A DNA stretch of 64,000 nt, from NCBI GenBank assembly GCA_964019425.1, contig OZ025806.1, forward strand, positions 1,111,374 to 1,175,373. Direction: 5' to 3'. A program made the position numbers and the translations under genes. The notes under the pieces are model-generated. The model saw nothing but the letters and a program-made list of their open reading frames with translations, was not told the origin of the DNA and made no database searches. Shown here piece after piece: positions 42,085 through 52,078 of the stretch; the first letter of the stretch is position 1; each line of letters opens with the position of its first letter. The stretch comes from Flectonema sp. DT1601. Taxonomy: Eukaryota > Euglenozoa > Diplonemea > Diplonemida > Diplonemidae.

Positions 42085-42405
42085 GTGAACGCGCAAACAG
42101 AACAAATTTTTTCTTTTGTTCTTCATTAAAACTACACTGAGACACGGTCTTCCGCAATACATCGCACGAACAGAACATATCCTTTCTTGTTCTCGTTTAA
42201 ACACCGCTTTAAGACAGCGAAAAGAGCATATCCTTTTTTTTGTTCTTGTTTAAACTCTGCTTTGATACACGGTCTTCCGCTAGTCAGCGCGCGAGAAGAA
42301 CATATCTTTTCTTGTTCTCGTTTAAACTTTGCTTTTAAGACCTGCAAACAGAGCATATCTTTTTTTTGTTCCTGTTAAAACTCTTTTTTAAGACAAAGCG
42401 TTACG
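42085..42405 (+). repeat. Five degenerate 50-75 bp repeats upstream of the E2 ORF
   Basis: The motif AGAACATATC, a T-run, then TTGTTCTCGTTTAAACT recurs with starts near 42092, 42171, 42223, 42295 and 42350. The first and third copies carry an extra segment ACACGGTCTTCCGC. Unlike the 462-bp array the copies are diverged, so they are older. They lie in the presumed 5' UTR of E2. Confidence 0.7.
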
Positions 42406-42550
42406 AATCAGCCTGCGGGAGAGGAGAAGGAAGAACTCTCTCACTAGCTTTGTTTGGTGCCCGTGGTGGTGACTACCATTCTGCGTCGGAACTGTACGGG
42501 GGTGACCGCATAGACAGAAGAGTTCGGAAAGCGGAGGATACGCGAGCCAG

Positions 42551-42588
<38 letters not shown>

Positions 42589-42705
42589 AAACCTACTCCA
42601 CACACACGTACAGGGCTAACAAGGAGAAGAGCAGGTAAGTCGATTGTCTTTTTTCGGGTTCCATACACAAATCATCCACAGCGAAGAGAACGGAAAAGGA
42701 AGAGT

Positions 42706-42760
<55 letters not shown>
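42551..42760 (+). repeat. Poly(A) tracts before the E2 start codon, with a candidate mini-intron between
   Basis: A36 at 42551-42586 and A52 at 42709-42760; the second ends 7 nt before the ATG. Between them CAG followed by GTAAGT (42635) and an acceptor CATCCACAG (ending 42681) bracket a possible 47-bp intron, or the AG is a trans-splice site. Confidence 0.6.
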
Positions 42761-42762
<2 letters not shown>

Positions 42763-42767
42763 AGAGA

Positions 42768-45700
42768 ATGGAGAAAACAATGTTACTGTGTGGGTACGTG
42801 CTGCTGTGGGCACTACTAAGTGGAACGAGGGCGCAACAGACGTCCGGAGTGGGTAAGCAGAGGTTAGCCCCAGTGCCAGGCGGATGGCACACCCCTCTTT
42901 TCACAACGCTGGACAAAGGCCCACTGTTTTCATCGCGCATCAGCCGACGCGTAACACGCCCGATCCCCCCGCACCCATTTATAACCCCCAACAGCTCAAA
43001 CAGCCCCAACAATACGGCAAGCGGACGCGCTTTCCAACATGGACGAGAGGGGGTGTGGGTCCCGCGGAGGGGAACGGAAACGGCCGGGAACCGGGTGAGG
43101 CGAGACCACCCAAAGCCACCTCCAGACAAGGGAGGAAGGGAGCTCCTGAAGAGGGCGTCCCCGAAAGTGGCGTCCAAGGCGGCAAGGCGGCTGGAAAGGA
43201 GGAGGAGGAAGCTGCTGAAGGAACGGCAGGAGAGGTGGGAGCGGTGGGCGGGAGAGTTGGAGAAGTTCCACGCCAGGCGAGAGAGGTTCCGCGCGGAGAC
43301 AGAGAGGCCAAGGAAGAACAAGGCGGAGACACCGAAGAAGCGACGGGCAGGGCCCGAAAGGGACTGGACAAAGCCAGGAGGGCACAAGGCGGAGCCCAGA
43401 CCATGGTATGCGAGGCCGTCAGACCTGGCAGGAGGAGGGCAAAGCAAGGAGAGGACGAAGTGCCCGGTGGTGGGGTGCAGCGTCTGGGTGAGGGGTGACC
43501 TAGAGTACCACTTCAAACAACACCTGAAGGGAGTGGTACCGGGGGAGGTAACGGCCCAGATGGCTTCCGACAGACTCGGAAAGCAGATCTGCAAGGCCTG
43601 CGGGGAGCTGAGTACCGGATTGGTGCACCAGACAGTGAGGTGTCGGGAGATGTTGGACCTCAAGGGACGGCTGGGGGTAGCGACGGGACCCACGCCGGAA
43701 CTGGCAAGCCTGAAGTGCGAGGGAGCAAAAGTATTCCGGGTGATTGGGGATGGGAATTGCCTGTTCAGGAGTGTGTGCCAACTCCTAGAGACGCCAGAGG
43801 GGTGGAAGGGCAGACATGGAGAGCTCCGCAGGAGAACGGCAGGATACCTGACCAAGAACAGGGAAAGGTTCGAGGTCTTCTTCCAGGACGCGGACGCATT
43901 CGGAGTATATGCGAGGGCGTTGGAAGAGGATGGATGCTGGGGCGATGCATTGGCCCTACAGGTCATGGCAGAGGACCTACAGTGCCGCTTCGTCGTCGTG
44001 GTGAGGACGGAAACGCTGGTGGTGGAAGGGCCATCGGACCCGAAGCGGACGCTGGTCTTGACCCTGCAAAACGGGTGCCACTACGACCCAGTGGAGGCAT
44101 CCGAGGACTGCGTCGCGCGGCTGCTACAGAGCGCCCGGAGGTTGGAGTTAGTGTCGCCAGGCCCGCTGTCGCAAGCAGCAGGAGGCGAGCCGGCAGTGCT
44201 GCAGACAGCCTCCCGACAGGCCCAGCTGCACGAGTGCCCCCAAGCGGAGTGCCCGAAACACAAGGGAGGCTTCGAGGAGTGGGCGGAGCTCCTAAGACAC
44301 GTGGACGAGCACGCATTCAGTGGCAACCCGCTGACGCATGGACAGTTGGCGAGGCTAGGCCTCCGGGAATGTCCGGTGTGCTGTGGGATCATCGGGCAGG
44401 ACCAGCCGATGCATCCGGGGTGCAGTGAGAAACTGCAGAAGGTCCAACTGGGGGACGTGTACACGGCGTTCCGGAAGCGGGTGCTGGAGAGCCAGAGCTT
44501 CCCCTCTTTGGAGGAAATAGCCAGCAGGAGGAGGCCGATAGCGAAGAAGCTGCCGGTGTCCCTGTTGCATCATCTGGGGCGAGCACTCAAGCTGTCGCTC
44601 GACCTAGTCGTGGAGCGGAACGATGAGTGGGCATGGAAGCTGCTCTTGATGCTCCCGACATGTACACTGCGGAGGATACGGAGGGGGGGTAGGAGGTTGT
44701 CGACCAGCGATCTGACAGGGGCGGTCGACGACCTGCAAGCATGGATTCGGGGGGAATTTGAGGGACTGTGGAAAGCGGCGGCCCCCCGCAAGGCGACGGG
44801 AAGGCCAGCAGTGAAAGAGGCGGGGCAAAAAGGAAGGAACGACAGGGCCACGTCGCTAGCGAGGGAGGGTTGCCTGTCACAGGCGATCTCGGCCCTAGAC
44901 GCGCCGCCGCCAGCAGAACGAACCGAGAAGGTGCTGGAGCAGATGCGCACCCTACACCCGAGGGCGAGCGGACCCCCATCGGCCACGGCAGGGCAGGAGG
45001 TGCAGATAGCAGAGGTGGAGCTGCTAGCATGCCTACGCTCCTTCCACAGGGGGTCGAGTGGAGGGCCTTCGGGCCTCGCGCCGCAACACCTGAAGGACGT
45101 GGTGGAGCGGGGTGAGGTGCCGGGGCTGGTAGCCTCGATCACGGAGGTGGTGAGGATTCTGGCGAACGGGAGGGCGCCGCGGGAAGTAGCGCCGCTGCTG
45201 GCGGGGGCGAACCTGACGGCGCTGGAGAAAGAAGGGAAGCCGGGGGAGCACCGGCCAGTCGCGGTGGGGGAAACATGGAGGCGGCTGGTGGCGAAGATCC
45301 TGTGCGGGGCATACAGGTCCCAGGCGAGGAGCTCGTTGCTAGAAGTGAGACAACTGGGAGTAGCGGTGTCGGGGGGAGTGGAGGCGGCGGTGCACACCCT
45401 GCATGAGTTCCGCGCGGAGCACGCGCTCTCGTCACAGAAAGTGTTCGTGAAGATAGACTTCTCGAACGCCTTCAACTGCGTGAAGAGGGGGGCGTTCCTG
45501 GATTCGACGAGGGATACCCTGCTGGAGAGCTGGGTCAGCTGGTGTTACGGAGCGCCGACGTGGTTGCTGTTTGGGGACGAGAGGCTGAGCTCGGAGGAGG
45601 GCGCTCAGCAGGGGGATCCGTTGGGTCCCTTGCTGTTCTCGCTGGCAATCAAGCCGGCGCTGCAGAAGGTGTTGGAAGCGAAGCCGGAGTTGGCGTGCTT

Positions 45701-48700
45701 CTACCTGGACGATGGGCTGGTGGCGGGCACCCTGGAACAGGTAGACAAGGCCCTCCAAATCCTGCAGAAGGAGACGGCGGAGCTGGGGCTGACGCTGAGG
45801 CCGGACAAGTGCCAGACGCACGTGCTCGACTCAGCCCAGAACACCCTGCCCTTGGGGTGGGGGTTGGAAGGGATGAGACCCCCACTGTACAACGGGGACT
45901 TCCTGGGGGCACCGTTCGGGACGGAGGAACACTGCCAGGAGTTCGTCGACAGGAAGGTGGCGCAGCTGGAGAAGAAAGCGGAGCTGCTAGCAGACCTGCA
46001 GGACCGGCAGGTGGCCATGGTGCTCCTAAGGCAATGCATGGGCTTCTGCAAGGTGACCCACCTGATGCGATGCTGCACGCATGGGAAAATGGACACCTCG
46101 ATGCGGAAGGTGGACGAGCTGATGAGGTCCACGGCGAGCCGAGTGTTGGGCCTGACACTGGAGGGGCCAAAGTGGATGCAAGCACAACTGCCGACCCGGA
46201 TGGGGGGATTGGGGCTGCGGTCATGTGCAGAGCACAGGGGAGCAGCACTATTGGGATCCCTGGAATTAGTCCAAGGGGTGAGCAAGTCACTGTGGGAGGG
46301 GTTCAAGGGGGTGCTGATGCCAGCACTGAAGAAGGGGTTGAACCTCGCCCTCCCGGAGGAGCTAAGGATAGAGGAAGACGGGCCGGGGCCGAACCCCCAG
46401 AGGCTGTCCTCGGCGAAACTGGACCAGGTCAAGAGAGACTGCCTGCTGGCGGGGGCGAATGACCCGCGCGATAAAGGGAGGCTGCTCTCCCTGCGCATGG
46501 ATAAGGCGAGCGCATGGCTGCAACAAGCAGATGAAGAGTGCGCGATGGACCCAGAGACGTTCAGGATCGCATGTGGGATGCGATTGGGCGCAGCGCTGTT
46601 CGCGGAAGGGGCAGTATGCAGGATATGCTCAGGCCCACAGGATAGGCAGGGATACCATGCCTCAATCTGTATCAAAAACGGCCACGTGCACCAGCGACAC
46701 GAGAGGGTGAAGGAGGAGTTCATCTCCATCTTTAAGCAGGCGGGATTGCCGCTGCTGAGAGAACCCAGCCACCTACTGGGACCCAACAAGCAGAGACCGG
46801 GGGACTGGTACTGCCAAGAGGGGCTGAGGGAGGGGAGAGGCAGAGCCTTCGACATCACAGTGGTAAACCCGGGGAAAATTAAATTGTATAAAACCCCGGG
46901 GCAGGCCGCGAGAGAAGCAGAGTCCCTGAAAGGGAACAAGTACGCGGAGCAGTGCACGAAACACGGGATTAATTTCTCGACAATTGCGCTGGAAGCGTAC
47001 GGAGGGATGGGACGGGAAGCAGTGGGGACCCTGAAGAAGTTGGTGCAGATCTGCGCAACGAACTCGACGGTGCCACACCGGGAGATCGCGGGGGAGATGG
47101 CGAGGAGGATCTCGACATCGGTGGTAGTGGCGACGGCGGAAGCACTGAGAGCGAGGGAGGCGTCGGTGGCGATGGACTCAGTGAACCCATTGCCAAGGAC
47201 GAAACCGCCGCCCGAGATGACGGAGAAGCCGACATCACAAGAGAGAGAACCAAGACCGAGAGCGGAAACGGAAGAGATCCAGCAGCCGGAAGTAATGCGA
47301 CAGTCGGCAGGACCGCCCCCGACGATGAGAGGTTTGCCGAACATCGGGAACTCCTGCTACCTCAACGCGTCCGTACAGTGCCTGCTGAAGGGCACGGCAC
47401 TGACACAAGTGCTGACGGGGAAGGAGGAAGTGGGGATGTCGGGCCTCCTGAGTGGAGTGGTCAAAGGGAGTGGGGAGTGCCTGGAGAAGCTGTCCGAGAT
47501 GTTCGACCCGCTACAAGACAGGCGGCAGGGGGAGGTAGTAGGAACCCTGACGTCCATAGTAGACGCCCTGTTGGAGGAGAAGAAAGAGGTGTGCGAACCG
47601 TTGTTCTCGGCAGTACAGCTGAAACAGCTGGTCTGCACGGGATGTGCGGACGCCTCCGGATCGACGGATGAGTTGACGCTGATCCCACTGTGTGGCCGTA
47701 CACCACAAGTGAGGCTTCAGCCGACGAAGGAGAGAGTCGAGCGGTCCTGCGAGAAGCTGTGCGGCAGCAATGAGGCCACGCTGGAAGAGAGTTTCGCCTC
47801 GCTCCCAAGCTCCTTGATCTTCCAGAGAGACAAGCAGGACACGCAAGGGTCCTTGGGATGGGAAGAGCGCTTCCAGGTGCAGGTCGGGGAGAGGGTGATG
47901 ACGTACCAGCAAACGGGAGCGATCGCACACCTCGGGAGTGACAACGCGGGGCATTACGTGTCATACACGTGGGACGGAGTAGGCTGGCAGAAGCAAGACG
48001 ACAAGGCAATAAGCCAAGTGTCGACAGAGGAGATCCACGGGACGAAACCAGTAGTAGTGGTCTACTCGAGGGTGGAGGGATCGACCCAAGAGGACGTCGG
48101 GGTGCCGGTGAGATGGATTCCGGTGGCGAACAAGGACCGGATGGAGGTACGCGAGGCACCGCCGTCGGAGGAGGACACCGCGGGGTACACGTCCAGGGAA
48201 GAGGCGGAGTGTGTCCTCCGGACGCGAGTAGTAGGGGGGCAGACGCAGCGCAAGCTGCTCTTACTGGTATCGAGCGTCTGGAACGCGGAGATGGAGAAGC
48301 TGGGGGCGGCAGCATGCCTGATACACATGGGAACGCTCGACAGGAGGTTCACGTGGTCGGGCTGCCTACCGACATGGGACGAAGCGACTGCGGAGTACGT
48401 GGCAGCGCTGCTAGGGCTCAACGCGATCAGGGAGAGATCGCAACTGCTGGGGGGTGAGACACAGATCGAGGTGGTCACACCGCAGCAGGGGTGGGGAGCC
48501 GAGCAGCAGGAGGCGCTGAAGTTGGTAGCGCTCCCGTCGGTGATAGAACACCAGGTGACGGAAAGCTCACGAGGGGTGGAGAACCTGGCCCTCTGGGAAG
48601 CGGAATCGGCGGCATGGGACGAGCCGGTGGAACTCTCGGAGGACGGGCTCGACTACTTGGTGATCGAGCTGGAGATGAATCTGGGGCTGTCCCAATTGAG

Positions 48701-51290
48701 GGGAAAGGCGGTGGAACCGGATGAATCCCAGTCGCTCCCAGGAGGGTCGACGGCATCAGGCGAAGACAGACCACGAGCCGAAGCGCCAGCCCAGGTGGAA
48801 GCGCAGACGACGGAAGCACAAGGAGCGGAAGCAGTAGGGCTGAGAGACGAGCCAGCACAGGAAGTGGGACAACCCGAGGAAAAAGAGCCCCCATCCCCCG
48901 ACCCCCCGTCGAAGGAGGAGAAGCTGTATGCGGTGGCGGTGGGATGGAAACCGGGAGTGTATGCATCGTGGGAGGAGGCGAAGGCACAGACGGAAGGGTG
49001 CCCGAATGCGACACACCAGAGTTTCTCCTCCAGGAAGGAGGCGGACAGGTTCGTAGAGAGGTGGCAGCCGGAGACCAGGGAACCGACCCGGGCCACGGAG
49101 GGTGTCAGCCCACGTAAGTGGTACGCAGTGGCGAGGGGCAGGGCGGTAGGCCTGTTCCAATGCTGGAACGAGGCGAACTCGATGGTGTCAGGCTACGCGG
49201 CGGCGAGACACAAGAGTTTCGCAAGCAAGGGGGAGGCGGAGGGATACCTCCGAACCCACCTGCTGGGGGAGGTGGTGGGCGAAGTAGGGACGAGGTACAC
49301 CTTGGTGTACGCATGCGAGGAAGACCCGGTAACGGGCCGTCTGGGGGCGGCGGCGAGCTGGTTGGACACACACCGTTTCGAGGTGTTGGGCACATGGTCA
49401 GCTGGCCTGCCAGCGGGAGACACACACTGGGGGCGATACTTCGCAGCCCTGGTGGGGCTGGTAGCGGCCAAGGCGTGTGGAGGCCTCGTCCCAGCGGAGG
49501 CATCCCTGCTGCTGCGAGGAAGCACGACACACTGGTCGACGGACCAGAGAGAGGTGCTGGAGGAGGCGGAGTTGATGGGGAGGCGTACGACGCTGGTGGA
49601 GATGCCAGAGAGGATGAGAACACACGCGACGGAGGAGGCTGAAAAAGCGGCGAAGGAGGGCTCGACCTCAGTGACGGAAGCCGTGATGAAGGTTTTCACA
49701 GAGGGGGCAAAGAACTGCCTGGGACACGGGACACAGACGGGTCCCTTCACGGTGCGGTGGGAGGGAAGACAACTGCGTCTGGAACCCCAGTACACAGAAG
49801 AGGTGACGGGATCGTCAGGCGGCCGAGAGTCGGTGGAAGGAGAAGACGCGAGGGTAGAGGGCCGAGACGAGCAGAGCCCGGTCCCAACCCCGAAGGGGGC
49901 CGTGCAAAGGGTAGAGGCGGGAGTCCTGGAGTTGAGCTCGGAAGGGTCGGAGGGAGATGACGATAGATCATCCTCCCCAGCGACAGGGCAGGACGAAGGG
50001 AACGGTTCCATGTCGGGAGGCTCCTTGGGGAGTCCAGGGACGTCGGACATGGAAGTAGAAGAACAGACGGACGAAAGGGACCAGTCAGTAGACCCGTCGG
50101 CAGCAGAGACCTCAGGCGAAAACCATCACCTGGCCGAGGACCTGCAAGCCGAGAAGGGGGACGAGCTGGACGAGACGTCCCACCACTCAGGAGAGCCACC
50201 GTCGTCAGACGGCATGGACGGAGTGGAGGGGTTGGAGGACCTGGAAGACTCACAGTCGGAGATGGAAGTCGACGGAGAAAATGTGACGGAAGGGTCAGTA
50301 GTCCAGTACGTCGAGGAGACGTCAGAGGACGTGGTCCAGGTGGCAGAGTCGGACACAGAGGAGGAGGGATCGTCAGACTCCCAAATGACCATGACGGTCG
50401 ATGAACAGGAATGGGAAGAGGGAGCGGCGCCCGAGGGGAACGCAGGTCAGATGGCCTGGATGCTGGGACTACACCCAGAAGGGGGGAACGCGGAAACACG
50501 ACGGGAGGGCCAATCGGAGCCCCTTTCAAAGCTGGTGAACTCAGGCGAAACAAAACCAATGGCCGAGAGATCCAGTTTGGGGGCGAAGATGGGACCACGC
50601 GCAGTGGGTAGTGACGGGAGCGGGGAAGACGCAGAGAGATCGCCGGGCACGGTGTCGACACCGAGCACGAGAGGGAGGACGAAGTACAGAAAGGGAATGG
50701 AGGAGGAGAGGGAGGAGTGTGTGTCGCCGAAGACAAATACGGGAAGGGGACGCACGAGAGGCCGGAAGGCAAAGACGGGGGCAAAGGGGGCCGGAAAGGA
50801 GGACCCAAGTCCGCAGGTGTTGCAGGCGGAAATGGGAGAGTCCACCCCGAGCTCAGGTGAACGGCAGGCGAGGAGGAGGTACAGGAAGGGAGAAGAGAGG
50901 GAGAGGATAGAGGTTCTCTCCCCAGACCCGAGCAGGAAAGCGAAGAGGAAGAGACGCAAGCAGAAGGAACCGGAGCCAGTGGAGGGCACCACGAGGGAAC
51001 AGGCGCCGCGGAGTTACAACAGGAAACCCACACTGCGTCGGGTAGGTAAGGGAGACTCACCCGACACAATGGGGTACGCACACGGGCCCCCGGGCTCCCT
51101 GACCTCGTTCACGGACGCGGGCGTACGCCCGGAGCCGGCGGAGCGAGACGGACAAGGTGTGGCAGGAGTAGAGTTGGTCACAAGGTCGTCGTCACAGAGT
51201 GAGAAAAGCACCCAAGGAGAGATGAGGGAGAGAGAAGGGGATCCAACGCGAAGGGTCCTGGACTTCTCGTCGAAAGGGGGAAGGCGCTAG
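42768..51290 (+). CDS. E2 polyprotein: OTU, zinc fingers, reverse transcriptase, restriction-like endonuclease, USP, RNase H1-type modules
   Basis: 2840 residues, uninterrupted. Residues 1-23 resemble a signal peptide. Basic region about 90-220. C2H2 finger about 230-252 and Cys pairs near 275-293. OTU about 320-440 (D/C in VIGDGNCLFRS, His near 437). More fingers 487-552. Reverse transcriptase about 745-1120, with VKIDFSNAF and the catalytic YLDD at about 979-982. CCHC-type knuckle about 1284-1300. PD-(D/E)XK restriction-like endonuclease about 1340-1430 (RPGDW, AFDITVVNP, ALEAYGGMG). USP about 1518-1765 (NSCYL, GHYVSY). RNase H-like segment about 1827-1900, two viroplasmin/RNase H1 N-terminal modules near 2051 and 2116, then another RNase H-like segment 2174-2280. 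Acidic, then basic, tail. The RT-REL order places it with R2/CRE/NeSL-type LINEs. It looks whole. Confidence 0.92.
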   Translation: MEKTMLLCGYVLLWALLSGTRAQQTSGVGKQRLAPVPGGWHTPLFTTLDKGPLFSSRISRRVTRPIPPHPFITPNSSNSPNNTASGRAFQHGREGVWVPRRGTETAGNRVRRDHPKPPPDKGGRELLKRASPKVASKAARRLERRRRKLLKERQERWERWAGELEKFHARRERFRAETERPRKNKAETPKKRRAGPERDWTKPGGHKAEPRPWYARPSDLAGGGQSKERTKCPVVGCSVWVRGDLEYHFKQHLKGVVPGEVTAQMASDRLGKQICKACGELSTGLVHQTVRCREMLDLKGRLGVATGPTPELASLKCEGAKVFRVIGDGNCLFRSVCQLLETPEGWKGRHGELRRRTAGYLTKNRERFEVFFQDADAFGVYARALEEDGCWGDALALQVMAEDLQCRFVVVVRTETLVVEGPSDPKRTLVLTLQNGCHYDPVEASEDCVARLLQSARRLELVSPGPLSQAAGGEPAVLQTASRQAQLHECPQAECPKHKGGFEEWAELLRHVDEHAFSGNPLTHGQLARLGLRECPVCCGIIGQDQPMHPGCSEKLQKVQLGDVYTAFRKRVLESQSFPSLEEIASRRRPIAKKLPVSLLHHLGRALKLSLDLVVERNDEWAWKLLLMLPTCTLRRIRRGGRRLSTSDLTGAVDDLQAWIRGEFEGLWKAAAPRKATGRPAVKEAGQKGRNDRATSLAREGCLSQAISALDAPPPAERTEKVLEQMRTLHPRASGPPSATAGQEVQIAEVELLACLRSFHRGSSGGPSGLAPQHLKDVVERGEVPGLVASITEVVRILANGRAPREVAPLLAGANLTALEKEGKPGEHRPVAVGETWRRLVAKILCGAYRSQARSSLLEVRQLGVAVSGGVEAAVHTLHEFRAEHALSSQKVFVKIDFSNAFNCVKRGAFLDSTRDTLLESWVSWCYGAPTWLLFGDERLSSEEGAQQGDPLGPLLFSLAIKPALQKVLEAKPELACFYLDDGLVAGTLEQVDKALQILQKETAELGLTLRPDKCQTHVLDSAQNTLPLGWGLEGMRPPLYNGDFLGAPFGTEEHCQEFVDRKVAQLEKKAELLADLQDRQVAMVLLRQCMGFCKVTHLMRCCTHGKMDTSMRKVDELMRSTASRVLGLTLEGPKWMQAQLPTRMGGLGLRSCAEHRGAALLGSLELVQGVSKSLWEGFKGVLMPALKKGLNLALPEELRIEEDGPGPNPQRLSSAKLDQVKRDCLLAGANDPRDKGRLLSLRMDKASAWLQQADEECAMDPETFRIACGMRLGAALFAEGAVCRICSGPQDRQGYHASICIKNGHVHQRHERVKEEFISIFKQAGLPLLREPSHLLGPNKQRPGDWYCQEGLREGRGRAFDITVVNPGKIKLYKTPGQAAREAESLKGNKYAEQCTKHGINFSTIALEAYGGMGREAVGTLKKLVQICATNSTVPHREIAGEMARRISTSVVVATAEALRAREASVAMDSVNPLPRTKPPPEMTEKPTSQEREPRPRAETEEIQQPEVMRQSAGPPPTMRGLPNIGNSCYLNASVQCLLKGTALTQVLTGKEEVGMSGLLSGVVKGSGECLEKLSEMFDPLQDRRQGEVVGTLTSIVDALLEEKKEVCEPLFSAVQLKQLVCTGCADASGSTDELTLIPLCGRTPQVRLQPTKERVERSCEKLCGSNEATLEESFASLPSSLIFQRDKQDTQGSLGWEERFQVQVGERVMTYQQTGAIAHLGSDNAGHYVSYTWDGVGWQKQDDKAISQVSTEEIHGTKPVVVVYSRVEGSTQEDVGVPVRWIPVANKDRMEVREAPPSEEDTAGYTSREEAECVLRTRVVGGQTQRKLLLLVSSVWNAEMEKLGAAACLIHMGTLDRRFTWSGCLPTWDEATAEYVAALLGLNAIRERSQLLGGETQIEVVTPQQGWGAEQQEALKLVALPSVIEHQVTESSRGVENLALWEAESAAWDEPVELSEDGLDYLVIELEMNLGLSQLRGKAVEPDESQSLPGGSTASGEDRPRAEAPAQVEAQTTEAQGAEAVGLRDEPAQEVGQPEEKEPPSPDPPSKEEKLYAVAVGWKPGVYASWEEAKAQTEGCPNATHQSFSSRKEADRFVERWQPETREPTRATEGVSPRKWYAVARGRAVGLFQCWNEANSMVSGYAAARHKSFASKGEAEGYLRTHLLGEVVGEVGTRYTLVYACEEDPVTGRLGAAASWLDTHRFEVLGTWSAGLPAGDTHWGRYFAALVGLVAAKACGGLVPAEASLLLRGSTTHWSTDQREVLEEAELMGRRTTLVEMPERMRTHATEEAEKAAKEGSTSVTEAVMKVFTEGAKNCLGHGTQTGPFTVRWEGRQLRLEPQYTEEVTGSSGGRESVEGEDARVEGRDEQSPVPTPKGAVQRVEAGVLELSSEGSEGDDDRSSSPATGQDEGNGSMSGGSLGSPGTSDMEVEEQTDERDQSVDPSAAETSGENHHLAEDLQAEKGDELDETSHHSGEPPSSDGMDGVEGLEDLEDSQSEMEVDGENVTEGSVVQYVEETSEDVVQVAESDTEEEGSSDSQMTMTVDEQEWEEGAAPEGNAGQMAWMLGLHPEGGNAETRREGQSEPLSKLVNSGETKPMAERSSLGAKMGPRAVGSDGSGEDAERSPGTVSTPSTRGRTKYRKGMEEEREECVSPKTNTGRGRTRGRKAKTGAKGAGKEDPSPQVLQAEMGESTPSSGERQARRRYRKGEERERIEVLSPDPSRKAKRKRRKQKEPEPVEGTTREQAPRSYNRKPTLRRVGKGDSPDTMGYAHGPPGSLTSFTDAGVRPEPAERDGQGVAGVELVTRSSSQSEKSTQGEMREREGDPTRRVLDFSSKGGRR

Positions 51291-52026
51291 GGACTCCACG
51301 AAGGAGGTCTCAAGAGTCGAGGAAAAGACAGAGCCAAGACCCCAGAGCCAACCCAAAACACATGGTAGAGGACGAGGGAGAACAAGAGCGGGAGCGAGGT
51401 TAGAAACGTGACCAAAGCCCCCGCGAAGCAGGAGACACAACCTGCAACCAGACCCCCCCCCAAAAAAAAAAAAAAAAAACCCCGGTCAACGAGGCAAACT
51501 CGGACCAAAACATGCTTTTCACCCCCCCCAGGAAACACCGACCAGTGGAGCCAAAGGCCACACACATATTATAAAAATCAAAGGCCGCCCCCAACCCAAG
51601 AAAAGGATGAAAAACCTTCAAGCGAAAAAACTTGACGTCCGTACGCCCCAGAGACCAAAGGACGGACGACTCACACCCCCTTCTTTCGCCCCATTTTATT
51701 TACTGGTACAGCGACAAATGTAAAGCTGGGTAGACGACGAATTATCTTTTGTGCACAGAGACAAGGGATCCATGAGAACAAAGGATCAAGAGAAGAAGTG
51801 CACATTCCTCATCCCAAACCCAGAAACATGAGAACTCATTAAATTGAAGGGTCATGTCTTTTCAAGTCGAAAAATGCTTAAATGCTGAAGAAGACTGTCG
51901 TCCCCAGCTCGCGGGTTTTCCCTGTCGCTGTATGTCGAGACAACGATCAGAGTCAGTAGAAAGAGTATACTAATTTACGGTGTATTTTTGAGTGACGAAG
52001 AAAGAAGTTTCCATTTTATCTTCCCG
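51291..52026 (+). other. E2 3' UTR and junction to E3
   Basis: No gene. It contains a C9-A19 run near 51460 and another C-run near 51522. The sequence turns AT-rich after about 51690, so the true E2 end may lie there, the rest being the E3 leader or host DNA. Confidence 0.5.

Positions 52027-52073
<47 letters not shown>
52027..52073 (+). repeat. A47 tract immediately before E3 ORF1
   Basis: It ends 5 nt before the ATG of E3 ORF1. It is either the poly(A) tail of the upstream unit or an A-rich leader of E3. Confidence 0.85.
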
Positions 52074-52075
<2 letters not shown>

Positions 52076-52078
52076 AAA

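Larger units (their letters stand above)
29223..52073 (+). mobile_element. E2: REL-endonuclease LINE with giant repeat-bearing 5' region (inferred extent)
   Basis: The proposed unit runs from the spliced-leader relic through the 462-bp array, a 1.3-kb 5' region with A-runs, the 2840-residue ORF (42768-51290) and a 3' UTR ending in the 47-A tract at 52027-52073. The coding core is certain and looks whole. That the array and leader belong to the same element is inferred from continuity and from the SLACS precedent. The array could have grown after insertion, or the array and ORF could be separate insertions. No target-site duplication was recognised at either end. Confidence 0.45.

Noticed and set aside
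42085-42405. CRISPR-like direct repeats
   Set aside because: Repeats are degenerate and variable in length with no unique spacers, and the genome is eukaryotic.
42593-43966. 457-residue - strand ORF over the E2 5' end, plus many other large frames inside E2
   Set aside because: They are shadows of GC-rich coding DNA with biased third positions. The + strand frame carries all recognisable domains.
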